The notes: generated from the letters alone by a model not told the origin. Positions 37,104 through 49,164 are shown, counted from the first letter of the stretch. The stretch: 64,000 nucleotides of DNA from Thermothielavioides terrestris NRRL 8126 (GCF_000226115.1 NC_016457.1:4960001-5024000), one strand, 5' to 3'. Translations and numbers: made by a program.

Positions 37104-38319
37104 CGTGGTTGGCGCTGGTCGTGGTGGTGAGGAGGAAGAGGAAGTGGTGGTGGTGCGCAAGGGCGCCTGGGAACGAACGGTATAGACTTCGGGTCGGCGG
37201 AGCACTCGAGATCCGTCCGGACAGACCCGTGGTGCCGGTCCGTGGGCAGGGTGCTAGGTGCTGGGTGCAGGGTGCTGACGTGCGCCGGCCGAATCGAGGT
37301 CTCACAACGGGAACAACGGAAGCGGACAGCACACCCGCCGGCACAGGTGGGACGAACTTAATTTTAGCAAAAGAACAAACGAGAGGATGCGACGCGTATT
37401 TCAACGGTCGACTGCGCCAAAGGGAGGCCGGATACCGATGGCGATAACCTAGCGTTATTTCTTCATGGCCATTTATTGGAACGTAGAGTTCTGCGTAAAG
37501 AGGGATGGAGTAAGTCAAAAGTGGGTTGCGGCGCATGCCGTTGGAGGGAAAAGGAGGCGCTGCTGGAGGCGCCCTGCACTGTCCAGGGGTGCGAGGGTCG
37601 TCCGTCCCAGTCAGCGCTCTACCGTCTGAACTCAGCGATCCGAGAGCTACCTGCAGATACCGTACGGGCCAGAGTGGGCACGGTGAGCCGCCTTGGATTT
37701 CCCACAGCGCTGAACCCGAAAATGCGATCGCAAATACAACGCCAAACCGACCGAGATGGTGCCTCAGCCATTTTTTGGAGCTGGGCAGCCTGGGCGGAAG
37801 CTTGCATGTCGATGCAGCTCGCAAAGCCGATAGCTCTGGTATCCGCATCTGATATATCGGACCCTGCATGTCTGACTGATGGGAGCACCATCGGGAATGA
37901 CGTCGTGTGCAGGGCCCGGAAGTGTGGACGTCTCGTTTGCACACGGTGGACACAGGTCCCTCCTCACCTGGAACGCAGAAACACAAACAGCCAATTTTAG
38001 CCGGTGTCCCAGATCCTGATCCCATGCCCCCGACAGTCGGCACCAGCTGCCCAGCGAGCATTTCGCCGGTTGACAGCTCAGGTAAGCCTGTAATTAAGTA
38101 ACGAACGTTACGTTTAGTACCTAACCAACTGCAGCGCAAACTGTGTTCATCCATCATTGCCACAGAAACCCGTGAACTTTTCATCGCAGGTCGCAAGCCG
38201 CCGCAACCGCACCGCTGCCATTTCACAACAGCCACCTTGCAGGAGCCCGCTCGACCGGCCATTTCCCTTCGATTTCTCTTCAATTTCATACAACCCTCGC
38301 CTGAGGAGAAGACGCCAAC
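37104..38319. promoter_or_regulatory. Divergent promoter region of the Csi2-like gene and fcf1
   Basis: About 1.2 kb between two divergently transcribed genes, with no gene of its own that I can support. It includes an acgaacgttacgtttagtac stretch near 38101 and pyrimidine-rich sequence just before the fcf1 start. Confidence 0.5.
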
Positions 38320-39491
38320 ATGGGTGTTGCAAAGCGGACAAGAAAATTCGCGGCGGCACGTGACCTCGCTCACCCCCTTCCCTCACTCAACATGCCCTCA
38401 TCATGTATGATGATCGAGACTAACACCGCCTGCAGGTCAAGCGCATGATCGGCCGGAGGGATGAACGCCGCAAGGACGAGGCCACGAAGAAGGCCGAGCT
38501 GGAGCTGAAGAAGAAGAAAGAGGCGGCTGTGCGCGAAGTGTGCGTTGTCGCCGTGATGTCCCGCTCATTCGTCGAGGATGTTTCCAACGCTGACGCTGCC
38601 ATACTGGCCTGCGGTACTGCAGACCCCAGATGCCGTCTTCCATGTTCTTCCAGCACAACGAGGCATTGGTTCCTGTGAGTACACCTCTCTGAACCTGGGG
38701 GGAATGACACTGGCTGACCTCGAGATCGTGACAGCCGTATCAAATCCTAGTGGTACGGTTCCCTCAGCAGCTCAAGCAGACTCGCCCATCTCCTGACCCG
38801 TTTTACCCGCTTTAGGATACCAACTTTCTCTCAAGAACGGTGGGAGCCAAGCTGCCATTGCTCGAAACGGTATGCATCTCTGCACGCGGTTTGGTCTTCC
38901 CGCAAGCCTTGCCCATCACTGACCGTCTTGCAGGCCATGGACTGCCTCTACGCTTCATGCAACATTATAATCACATCATGTGTCATGGCGTGAGTACCTC
39001 TTTTCGCTCTCAAGGATGTCCAATCTCTGACCGTCGTGACATAGTGAATTGGAGAAACTGGGGCCGAGGTATCGTGTGGCCTTGATGAGTGAGTGACGCG
39101 GAATCTGACATTGAATCCCCTGATCTATGAGCTGACGGTTGCCGCTCAGTTGCCCGCGATGAAAGGTGGACGCGCCTGACTTGCGACCACAAGGGCACAT
39201 ATGCCGACGATGTTCGTTCTCGGCCCGAACCCTCAGCCCGTAACCGAGTTTGCGAACTAACGAGACGCAGTGCATCGTCGACCGCGTCCAAAAACACCGT
39301 ATCTACATAGTTGCCAGTACGTTTGTGTTTGATCAGCGCTCCCCTGGCATAGTCGGCTTTTTCTGACTCCGGCGATAGCAAACGATCGTGACCTCAAGAG
39401 GCGAATCCGCAAGGTCCCGGGTGTGCCCATCATGTCTGTCGCAAAGGGCAAATACGTCATTGAGAGACTGCCGAGTGCCCCGTCAATCTGA
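38320..39491 (+). CDS. fcf1: rRNA-processing protein Fcf1/Utp24 (PIN-domain nuclease)
   Basis: Nucleolar endonuclease of the small-subunit processome that cuts pre-rRNA on the way to 18S rRNA. Ten exons: 38320-38355, 38436-38539, 38623-38674, 38735-38752, 38816-38869, 38934-38989, 39045-39088, 39150-39211, 39271-39316 and 39379-39491. Together they encode 194 residues, the usual Fcf1 length. It begins MGVAKRTRKFAA-VKRMIGRR. The PIN domain carries the metal-binding acidic residues: D71 (LVDTNF), E108 (MAELEKLG), D141-D142 (GTYADD) and D160 (ATNDRDL). It ends in RIRKVPGVPIMSVAKGKYVIERLP. Phases agree at all nine junctions. Intron 1 needs a GC donor (GCACGT at 38356); no GT donor gives the conserved frame. 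Exon 4 is only 18 nt. Confidence 0.93.
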
Positions 39492-42400
39492 GGAACTTAC
39501 GGACGGCCTTTCTTATATGACACGAAACCGCGACAAAGGGGCCAGCCGACGTGCGGTCCTGTGCGAGTACCTGGACGCCCGCCAGGTCACCCAAACAGGA
39601 GGCTCACCGCTGGCGACGCCGGCGCAGTCGTCCGGATTGGCCGGCTGACCCGCTGCGGCCCCGACTTCTGCTACATGACAGCGCGCAGACCCAGCCGAGA
39701 ATTGCCCTTACGGTCTGGCGCAGGGGCGCGGGGACCGGGTGTGGGGAAGGGGGGGAGGGAGGGGGGGGGGGCCGGTTTGCGGAATACCAGGTTGATGGCA
39801 GACAGGGACGCAGGAAATCACCATAGCAACCTGGGTGTTCCTACTTGCTAGCCGTTGGTGCTCACATCGTTATCATAAAGGAAACGAGAGCGGCAGCAAT
39901 AATGCGCGCCCACCGGCGTGATGCGCAGCCGGGCCTCATTAGTCAATTGCGAGAGATTCATCCCTCAGAAAACAACACTCTGACGAGGACCTCAATGACG
40001 TTCCAGCATCGGTGCTATACACCATCTCTATACCCCTGACCAACTTAGCGTGTCCCGCAAAGCCCAAGCTTCCATCCTCCCATCGCCAGCCAGCCAGCCA
40101 GCCTGGAACAATATGCACTCACATACCTTGAGTCCCACTGCCCATGCTTAACCCCGGCTGTTGCCCCGTGGGACAGCCAGTTTTGTCTCGGTGATCCACT
40201 AGGCGGGCCGTCCCGCGCCATCAAGAGCGCCATATCCGGTATCTGCCGTTCCGCGGAGATCAACGCCCCCTGAGGACGCAATACGACGATGCCAGATTGT
40301 TCCGGCCACGCAACACGCACTCTCCCCTCCCGGCATCTGCTTTTCATCGATGACCAGTTGGTTCTTTAAAAGTCAGCCTGTCGGCGGTAGTTGGCGCCCG
40401 TGACACGTCCCCCTTCTCTTCCTCCTTGCTTCTCACCAAACCGTTACGCCCGCGGAATTCACCCCCACTCGGGTAGAACCCTCGATGCCGCCTACTTCCC
40501 CGACCCATTACTCCGGTCAGCACCGCTGAGTGACTTCTCAGACGGCCTGGCGAGCATCATCCTCACAGCTGGCTCGCTGGGCTACGGCACAGCTCAACCC
40601 CCGATTCAAATCCTAGGGCTACCGGGCATCCAGGGGAAAGACCGTGGGACCGTCGGAACCAAACCTGAGGGACCGGGCGCTGCGACTGTTGGGTCAAGCC
40701 GTTGTTCAGGACCTGCTGGGAAGAACCGACTGCAGCAAGGCCACCGTTCCTGTCACGGTGGTGATTTCCTCGGCAAAGGACAACCCATGTGACAAGCTCG
40801 CCCTGCGGTTCCGCCTGGCAGGGCCGGCTTCAACATCCAGCAGAGTGCCGTTCGAAAACTTGATGGGCACAGAAGATGGCCCTCAGCTACAAAATCGGAC
40901 TCGTCGTTGCCGTCTAAAGCAGCGGCGATAGGTTGTTGTCCGGCCACTGAAGCACAAGCAACGGACCTGGCCGTTCGCAGAGGAAGCCCGGGCCCCTCTG
41001 AGAATCCCAACTCGTCGAGGAAGACAAGTATCACGGGGGCATTTTCTTCCTTCACCATCGCAGTTCGGTGACGCGCTTCAGCCGGCATTGCACCACAACC
41101 GCGCTGCTGGACATCATCACCGGTCGCCGCAACCAGATAGCGAGACCAAGGGCTTGGTTGGGCGACGTCTCTTCGGCCGTCCATACCTAATGACGGTTCC
41201 CCTCCGTGGCCGGAGGTCTTGCCGCAGGCACCGAATCACAGCAAGGCTCGTTTTGTTTTGCTTACCTTTCTGTCCTCCCCCCCTCCCCCCTCTCCCTTTC
41301 TCTTTCCCCTTTTTTCTTTCTTTCTTTTTTCCCCTGTTCATGAGCCGACTGAAGCCGGAGACGATTGCAAATTTTCTTGGGCGTCCGGCTCTCCGCTCCT
41401 GGAGGAACGATTGTTGACACCCCTGCTTGGATTGAGGGCCCAACAGCGCGGACGGTGGATCCGGCGCTGTGGCCTGCAGCATGCGGAGCACGACCGGACA
41501 CCGCCAGCCAGTCGGCTCGACGATGCGGGCCCGAGCCCAGCAAAATTTCCCGGCGGCCATTTCCCCGCGATTCGGAGCGCATCCGCTTGTTAGTGAGTGG
41601 TGAATTGCGGGGAAGGAAATAGTGTACACAAATAGGTACCAGGTAGGGTTAGTTAGCGCGGTCTTGTTTGGGCGCCAGAAGCGGTAGCCATGGATTGGCT
41701 CCTCGCCAGTGTTGTCGAACACAGCCTGGCAATTGTCATGATGCTGACCACAAGAATTTGCAGAATTTGCAGCGTCGCATCTCCCGCGGAGATGCTGGGC
41801 TCCGCTCATGCTGAGTTGGGTGGCCTTCGTGACGCATTGCGCAACGGGGACCCGACGGGAAAGGGCCCAGGCCTGTCCGGAACGGTGTTAGTGGCCCGGT
41901 TTGTACGTAATTGAAAAAGAGACGAGACGCCCAACTTCCCAGCCTTTTTGACGGTCGACCACTGACGAGCTCGAACAGCATCAAACCCCGACATCCCTGG
42001 ACCGCGCATTCCTCAACGAACCCGCCCAATCGAAGTACAGAAGTACCTTACCTAACCAACATTAAGGTACACTACTTAACGTCGAGGCATGTTCTTGTGC
42101 CGTCCTGCGCTGTGCGCTGCCAGTACAAGTCAGTCGCCTGGAGACACCACAGTACGTTGAGTCTGCGGTGTCCGATTTGAGACTCGATTGTGCGCATTTG
42201 TCCCAGCAGCCGTGTCTCGTCTCCGCCGAACACCGGGGCTGCCAGAAGTTTGTGCAGAGGAATTGGCCTGGGGATATGAATCAGAAAGGTAATCATCAGG
42301 TAACAGCAACCTCCAGCTGCATCGGATTGGAGCTTTTGCCCCGGTCGAAGAATTTCTCTTCCCGTTTGGTGGGGGAGAAAATGGAAGGAGGCGATGAACT

Positions 42401-44029
42401 CGATGCTGGCAGTGACAGCCAGATCCTTCAACGTTCCTGCCCTGATCAGCCCGGGCAGGCGTCTCATATCCTTCAGTGCATGCAAGGCAAGCGCCAGTTA
42501 CCCGTAATTATTTAGGTACCTCTTGGGACGACTCGCACTCCCGTCGTGAGGCAGGAAATCCCAGCGCCCAAGACCGTCCAAGAGCGGCACTCCAGCACCC
42601 GAGCTGCGGTATCTTTATCATTGCTTATTACGCTTCTGTGCGACGACGGTGCCTGAAGTACCCGGCTAACAAACCGCACAATTTCCCGGCGTCTGCTCTG
42701 CTGATAGTGGCGCATCTCTGCATTTTATGTCTTGTGCACCGAGATGTGTGCTATCGACGGCCGGGGGGATCCAGTTATGCTCTCATTCTTCTCCCCTTGC
42801 GCAGCCCTGCCACATCCAGGCGATGATCGAGGTTGGAGAATACGTGCATGCAGTACCCTACCTGGGCAGCCGCGACCCCCTGATTTCCTTGACAAACTGG
42901 CGCTCTTTTCCGCTGTCGCTGTTTGCGCCGCCAGCCGAAGTCGGTGACCCGAAATTGACGTGTGATCCTCTGGAAAGCTTCGGACGGCACCACACGACGC
43001 TGCCGGTGTCCCCCATTGGATGCAATGGATGGGCAGCGGCCGGGGCCCTGAGGAGCTTCTCTTTTCCTCGTAGCCTGCTGAGCCCTCAGCCGGTGGATAC
43101 GGTGGGTTTCTCACCCTCATTGAATCCATGAAGCGGTGGAGCGATGGAGCGATGAAGCGGCCGAGGTGGCCAGTGCTCGATTCTATTTGCTTCGCTTTGG
43201 TAGCTCGCGCGGCTTCAGTTGCTGCGTCGCACAAAACAGTCCCTGTCGGTCACGATCTCGGCGGGGCATTCCAGGCCCTTCGCCGACACGATGCCTGCAG
43301 CAGGGCTCGTCATGTGGACCGATGGACAGAGACGGACATGGAGACGGACAGATGGTTTCTCGCACCACCGCTGACCGCATTGATGAGCAACCCAACCATC
43401 CCGACAGTGTTGTCTGTGCTCGGCTGCCACCCTTCCCCCCCTTCTTCTGCCTTCGGGAGCCGTCCTGTGGTGTATTCCGTACCTAGGTACCTTTATCGTT
43501 TAACGTTATCAGCGCCCCTTGTCATGCGGCCTGCCCCGCAATCTGGGATGAACCCCACTAACAGATAAACACGACCAAGAATTATACGCCATTTGCAGAC
43601 TGCTCCCGAGCTTTGACGGTTGACCCTGCAGGGCCTTCCGAAATATGCGACAGAGATACCTGCCTTACCTGACCACCCAAGCCTGCCCATCAAGGCCCAC
43701 GATCGCCTTCCCCCCCGCCTGCCGACCAGTTCCAGCATCCTGACGTTGCCTCACCGCCGCCCGCGCGCAGCCCGTTGTTCCCGCGCCTCTGGCTGCTGCT
43801 GCCGTGCATGCTCCGGCATCGTTCCCTCCGAAGCCGCTAGTTACCGTGAACCGCCGTCGCCAACCCACCCATTCCGCTACGGTGTTCCAGAGCGGAGGCC
43901 GGGACGCCAGCCGTCGTAGCGAATCCACGCGCAGTTTCCCGACCCTGCTGCTGAGCGACTTAGAGGTGGAGTGGGCTATTCAGCAGTGGGAGGCTTCCGG
44001 GCACCTCTGCTCAGCACCCGGCCACGGCC
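39492..44029. other. Large gene-poor interval upstream of nmr
   Basis: About 4.5 kb without a supported gene. It contains a nearly pure G tract at 39746-39772, a cagccagccagcc run near 40090, and a C/T-rich tract at 41262-41335. A minus-strand frame of about 230 codons at 41117-41809 only reads through the C/T tract and shows no family motif. The portion near 44029 probably carries the promoter and leader of nmr. A tattccgta word sits near 43470. Confidence 0.5.
41262..41335. repeat. Pyrimidine-rich (CT) tract
   Basis: A continuous stretch of C and T on the plus strand (ctttctgtcctcccccccct and on to ttctttctttcttttttccc), interrupted only rarely. It is low-complexity DNA. Confidence 0.8.
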
Positions 44030-45436
44030 ATGGCGGCCGAGCTCCGTTCAGACCTCGCCATTAGGCCGGCCCCGAGAGACATCCGACCGGTCAGCAACAG
44101 CAACAACGACGAGACCAGACACAAACACTCACGTTCCTCCTACTCGGAGGCCTCGCTGCTCACATCACGGAATAATTCTCTGACATTTCGCCCCGCGAAG
44201 CGGCCAATGCCCACGCCCGACAAGACCATCGCCGTCATCAATGCCAGTGGCAGGCAGGCCGCTTCGTTCATCCGAGTGGCCACCGCGGTCGGGTACCATG
44301 TGCGGGCGCAGCTGAGGAATCTCGAGGGCGTCGTGGCGACCGAGGTGGCCACAAACCCGAACGTGACGGTGCTCCGGGGCGAACTGTACACCAAGGATCG
44401 CCCTGCAGAGACGGCGCAGGTCGACGTGACGCGGAACGGCCCCATCTCCGGCATCGGCGTCAACCACACGCTGATCTCGGAACTCTTCCAGGGCGCGCAG
44501 CTCGCCTTCATCAACACAACCTTCTACGGGGATGAGATTCAGATAGGGCAGGCGCTTGCAGACGCGGCCAAAAAGGCCGGGATTCAACACTACGTCTACT
44601 CGTCTATGCCAGACCACAACGCGTATAACAAGGAATGGCCATCGCTGCCTCTTTGGGCATCTAAGCACAAGGTCGAGGAGTACGTCAAGAAGACCGGGCT
44701 CCCCGCGACCTTTGTGTACACGGGTATCTACAACAACAACTTCACGTCGCTTCCGTACCCGCTGTTCTGCACCGAGCTCCAGCCGGACGGCTCCTGGATC
44801 TGGCAGGCGCCTTTCCACCCGGATGTCAAGCTCCCCTGGCTCGACGCGGAACACGACGTCGGGCCAGCGATTCTCCAGATCTTCAAGGACGGCACGAAGA
44901 AGTGGGGCGGTAAGCGTATCGCTCTGGCTTACGAGATGCTGTCGCCCAGGGAGGCCTGCGAGGTCTTCTCGCGCGGCGTCGGCCGCCCGGTGCGCTACGT
45001 CCACGGCCCCATCGAGATCAAGGTCACGATTCCCGAGGGGTACCGCAGCCAGCTCGAGGCGCTAGAGGAGCTCTTTGGTCTGGGCAAGGACGACCCGAAG
45101 AAGCAGCCCCCATATTTCGGAGACCAGGAGCTGGAGGACAGTTGCCCCAGGGTGGCGCTGGAGCTTTGGGAGGGTCCCCGCAGCCTGGAGGAGTACGCCA
45201 GAGAGGTGTTTCCGCTGGAGGAGCAGGCGAACGGCCTTACATGGATGCTGGACGAGGGCGATGGCGGCGGCGGCACTCATTCGAAGCGCAATGGCAACGG
45301 CACCGGGCACCCGATCCACCTCAACGGCTACATCACGACCCTCGCCCAGATCGTCCAGGACTCGGACGGCGAGGAGGAAGACGAGGGCCTGGTCATGCGC
45401 GGCCTGAAGCGGGACGACGAGGAGTGGCTCGCCTAG
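44030..45436 (+). CDS. nmr: NMR/NmrA nitrogen metabolite repression regulator
   Basis: Negative regulator of the GATA activator of nitrogen catabolism (NIT2/AreA); it binds that factor and senses dinucleotides rather than acting as a reductase (family knowledge). Single exon, 468 residues, close to the Neurospora-type length. Residues about 1-60 are a Ser/Arg/Asn-rich extension. A Rossmann fold then starts with KTIAVINASGRQAASFIRVA near 66-85, followed by FINTTFYGDEIQIG, HYVYSSMPDHN and FVYTGIYNNNFTSLPYPLF, strong NMR motifs. The active-site Tyr-x-x-x-Lys typical of reductases is not apparent. An insertion near 115-135 (TKDRPAETAQVDVTRNGPI) and a long C-terminus ending in an acidic stretch (DSDGEEEDEG) set it apart from the short Aspergillus form. 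ATG 44030 begins the open frame; a shorter start at MPTPDKT (residue 60) is possible. Confidence 0.92.
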   Translation: MAAELRSDLAIRPAPRDIRPVSNSNNDETRHKHSRSSYSEASLLTSRNNSLTFRPAKRPMPTPDKTIAVINASGRQAASFIRVATAVGYHVRAQLRNLEGVVATEVATNPNVTVLRGELYTKDRPAETAQVDVTRNGPISGIGVNHTLISELFQGAQLAFINTTFYGDEIQIGQALADAAKKAGIQHYVYSSMPDHNAYNKEWPSLPLWASKHKVEEYVKKTGLPATFVYTGIYNNNFTSLPYPLFCTELQPDGSWIWQAPFHPDVKLPWLDAEHDVGPAILQIFKDGTKKWGGKRIALAYEMLSPREACEVFSRGVGRPVRYVHGPIEIKVTIPEGYRSQLEALEELFGLGKDDPKKQPPYFGDQELEDSCPRVALELWEGPRSLEEYAREVFPLEEQANGLTWMLDEGDGGGGTHSKRNGNGTGHPIHLNGYITTLAQIVQDSDGEEEDEGLVMRGLKRDDEEWLA

Positions 45437-46233
45437 GACCGTCTGATTCGAGTTTCGTTTTCCGTCTTCCCGTTGCCGCCTCCCCGGGTCCTTTCGGCGG
45501 TGTTCTCTAACGACACGTTCCACTCTCCATCATCATCATCAACCTCCACGCTTGTCATATCTTGAATGAAAACATAGTAATCAAAAAAAGCATCTGGGCA
45601 CGGAGTGCGGCGGATTTAAAAACTTGCGGTCGGGTCGGTCAGTTTGAAGAAGAAGGGGCGTCGTCGGGGCGAGCGGGATGGGCGCTTTTCGTCGTTTGAT
45701 CCCTTCGGTCCGGGCTTTGTACGTAAAATCAGTGATGCATGATGTGCTGTTATATAGGCGTTCCAGAGCGCGGTCGAAGTAGTCCACAACGGCGTAAATC
45801 AAATTGCTGAGTGGCGAGCATCTAGGGGGCATTGTTTCTGCACAGTTGAACTCGCAGCCATGACCGTTTGCTCATAATCTAAGTCTTACTGCCCCGGCTT
45901 GAGGATAGGGCAAGCATCTCATTATCACTCACTCACTGTGCGGCAGAGCATTTGTTCGGTTCCTGACTCATTTTTTTACGCCATGCTGTGGCTCCTGAGC
46001 AAGCTTCTCAATCGGACATTACGAGTGCCTGAGGTCGGCCATGGTCTGTGAAACACTTGCAGGGCGGTGGTGACCGGCCTGAGTGCTTCAATTATCAATT
46101 AGTCTTGGAAGATGGCCATACACAAGTCTAGACACCCCTTGCCCCCTGTATTCCCGATGCCTCTTACGTGCCAGTTCCCCAGTCAGCCAGCCATTACTCA
46201 AACAGCGCAGTCACGCCCCCATCCATCCGGGTT
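45437..46233. other. Intergenic region between convergent nmr and erg2
   Basis: About 0.8 kb holding the 3' flanks of both genes. No gene, tRNA or repeat is apparent. Confidence 0.5.
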
Positions 46234-47033
46234 TCAGAGCTTGCCCCGGGCCAGGTTGCCGAGCATCTGCTTGCCGGTGACCCAAGTGGTGCGCCAGAGG
46301 GTGGGCAGGTCGAGGGTGCTGGTCAGGCCGTCGGCGAAGCCGAAGAAGAGCATGGGCGGGATCCAGCCGCGCGCGTACTCGAGCGCGAAGCAGCTCTCGG
46401 GCATGCGGTACTGCTTGACGTCGCCGCGGCGCAGGTGGTGCACCGACCCCGGCGGGTACACCTCGGGCGCGTACTCGCCGGGCACGTACGCCAGCTGCGT
46501 GCCCGTCAGGATGTGGAAGTAGTCGTCCGCCGTGTGCCGCCCCGTGTGGCCCTCCGTGCCGACCGCCGTGCCGAAGATGATGAGGTACTCGGTTATGCCT
46601 GGCCGTGTTGGCAGCGCAATGGTGGGTTAGCAGTGACGCGGAGGGAGGGGGAGGGGGAACGGGGGATGAACGGTTGTGGTGAAAACGCACTCGCATGCAG
46701 GATGTACATGGCGCCCATGGCGCCGCCGGCGTTGTTGAACATCCACTCCTCGTCGCGGTTGATGTAGCTCGACAGGCTGACCTGGCCGCTCAGCTCGTCG
46801 ACAATGTACTGCACGATGGCGCGGGTGTCGTTGCCGTGCGCGGCGATGCCGCGCTTGGCCACGTCGTGCAGCTGGTCCAGGTCGAAGATGTAGAAGCGGT
46901 GCAGGTTCTGCTCGAGCAGGTAGTACACGGGCGTGAGCACGCCGAGCAGGATCGCCAGGAACTTGAGCCAGCCGCCCAGCCCGCCGGCGCAGCGGCAGCC
47001 GGAGGACGACGAGGATGATGATTTCGGTGCCAT
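46234..47033 (-). CDS. erg2: C-8 sterol isomerase ERG2
   Basis: Endoplasmic-reticulum enzyme that moves the sterol double bond from C-8 to C-7 (fecosterol to episterol) in ergosterol synthesis; homologue of the sigma-1 receptor and target of morpholine fungicides (family knowledge). Exons 47033-46691 and 46598-46234 give 235 residues. An N-terminal membrane anchor at about 19-41 ([19 protein letters not shown]) precedes the family core [15 protein letters not shown]. The junction restores [36 protein letters not shown], and [19 protein letters not shown] follows, all strongly conserved ERG2/SigmaR1 motifs. The intron is 92 nt with a GTGCGT donor. It is divergent from csl4. Confidence 0.96.
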
Positions 47034-47491
47034 TGCGACTGGTGCAGACGTGGAGATGAGGGGCGGACGGGGAGGGGCGGATGGGAGGGGGCGGATGGGG
47101 GAGAGGGAAAGGGGCCCAAAACGGGGCAGGAGACACCAGACTTGAACTTCTGCTTTTATTTATTAAATTGTTCAGCTCGCGCGGTTGCGCGGTCGCGCTG
47201 GCCCTGTCCCTGGTCCCTGGAAGGCGGTGAGCGTCTGCGACAGGGCGTCACTGCCGTATGTTTGACTGCTGGGCACCTGGCGCCCCACAAAACTCTGAAT
47301 TCTGCCGCCTCGAACCACCCGGAAGCAAAGTTACCGAACGCCGCCAAGAATCAACACTCGCAAGTCAGTATTCCACGGATTCCACCGACCCACGACACCC
47401 GCACGGCGCCAAGCAGACAGCACCGCGCACGAACTTCCGTGGTCTCCCCCCGGATTTCAATTCCGCAGCCCTCCAGGGGAAAAAGAAAAAA
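47034..47491. promoter_or_regulatory. Divergent promoter of erg2 and csl4
   Basis: 458 bp separate the two start codons. G-rich (plus strand) sequence near 47045-47110 lies on the erg2 side. No independent gene is seen. Confidence 0.5.
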
Positions 47492-48269
47492 ATGGACACG
47501 CCCAAACCGGCCGCCGCCCCCACCCTGGTGATCCCCGGCCAGCTGCTCGGCCCCGCCTCGCGCTTCCTCCCCGGCCCGGGCACGCATCTGCACGAGTCCA
47601 ACCTCTACTCCTCGCTGCTAGGGCAGGTGCACATCACCCAGCCGGCGCGGCGGCCCGCGCCCGCGCAGCCCGGCCCCGCCAAGCGCCTGACCAAGATCAC
47701 GCCCGCGCCGGCGCCGGCGCCGGCCGAGCTGCCGACCATCTCCGTCGCGCCGGCGCGCGCGGCCGGCGCTGGCGCTGGCGCTGGTGCTGGGAAGAGGAGG
47801 GAGGTGCTGCCCGAGGTGGGGAATATCGTGCTGTGCCGCGTGATACGGATCACGCCGCGGCAGGCGGTGGTGGCGATCCTGGTGTGCGGGGACTCGGTGC
47901 TGGAGGCGGACTGGCAGGGCTTGATTCGCGTGCAGGACATCAGGGCGACCGAGAAGGATCGGGTCAAGGTGTACGAGAGCTTTCGGCCCGGGGATATCGT
48001 CCGGGCGGAGGTGGTAAGTTCTACATGCAGCTTCGCGCGCGCGCGGCGGGGAGGGCTTGTTGTGGACGCTGACAAGAGGATGATGGGTGGGGTGGTAGAT
48101 CTCGCTCGGTGACCAGGCGAACTACTACCTGTCGACGGCGCGGAACGAGCTGGGCGTCATACTGGCGACGAGCGAGGCGGGGAATACGATGTATCCCGTC
48201 AGTTGGAAGGAGTTCAGGGATCCGGAGACGGGGATGACGGAGCTGAGGAAGGTTGCGAAACCCTATTGA
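47492..48269 (+). CDS. csl4: RNA exosome cap subunit Csl4 (EXOSC1)
   Basis: Non-catalytic cap subunit of the nuclear and cytoplasmic RNA exosome, with an S1-type RNA-binding fold. Exons 47492-48013 and 48099-48269 give 230 residues. The N-terminal motif LVIPGQLLGPASRFLPGPGTH near 10-30 is characteristic. A Pro/Ala/Gly-rich linker (about 50-100) precedes the S1 domain starting PEVGNIVLCRVIRI. The intron falls within VRAEV-ISLGDQANYYLSTA, and the end has NTMYPVSWKEFRDPETG. Length is near the usual 200-290. Confidence 0.93.
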
Positions 48270-49164
48270 GCCTCGTCGGCTGGCGCATGGTATGGTATGC
48301 ATTGGAAGGCGGGCATCGCACTACATCTGTTGGAGGATCCCGCTGGAGCGATTGGCGACGGCGCGCCCGTGCGTCTGAGACGGCACCATCAGCCCAAGCC
48401 ACGAAGGCTGGGCAATTGCCTCCGCCGCAGCCAGTCATGGCTGGGTCTTCTCTGCAGGGAGATAGATGGGGATCCTTCGACGCCAAGGGCCTGGTTACGG
48501 GTGTCTTATCGTCCGCACATCACGGCAGATCTTTGTGGTTGCCGTCTGATTGTTGGGGGCAGAATAGGACACCCAAGTCCCGCGACTGCAAAGGAGCTGT
48601 CTCCGAGATAGGACGAAACAGCGCCGCAGGTGCTCCGCATAACCTTACGTGAGCGGCGGTGCCTGGCTCCGTGCATGGCAAACATGCACTGACGCCCAAT
48701 CTCGGGGATCATGGAGCCAGGAGCAGATCTTCCAAGCCAATCAACTGGATGGCAGTACATGCAGCTACCTATTGTTGAGTGACAGCCACGAGGTGTGAAG
48801 TACACGTAGTATTCCATACTCCGTATTGCTGGGTAGGTACTTTCCCCTGTTCCGGGCTGCGCTGGGACGCTTGTTCTCGGTATTTGCGGTCGATCGTGGG
48901 GCACAGCCACTGCAATGCGCAACAATGCGCGACGTCAGGGCGAAAAAGAAGGATCCCTGGCGCCAAGAACGGAACCAGCCACCCCACGCAGGAACAACAC
49001 ACGCGAGTCGCCAGGCTGCCACGCCAGCAGCGCAGCACTTTGCTCTGGTTTGAGGCAACAATGAAAGACGGCTTCGACTGACTCGACGCCGCCCGCCGTA
49101 AATCACTCGAGGAGTCACGGAGTCACGCACAACGCCGGATCGAGTTCTCCGTGTCTCCAGAGCC
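48270..49164. other. Intergenic region between csl4 and the Sec2-domain gene
   Basis: About 0.9 kb with the csl4 3' flank and the next promoter. A TACTCCGTA word is at 48817-48825. No gene is supported. Confidence 0.5.

Noticed and set aside
36980..38373. Minus-strand frame of about 450 codons between the Csi2-like gene and fcf1
   Set aside because: No recognisable domain, Cys/Arg/Pro-rich and overlapping both real gene ends; treated as chance open frame in the divergent promoter.
41117..41809. Minus-strand frame of about 230 codons
   Set aside because: The Lys/Gly/Arg-rich part comes only from reading through the C/T tract at 41262-41335; no motif or supporting exon structure.
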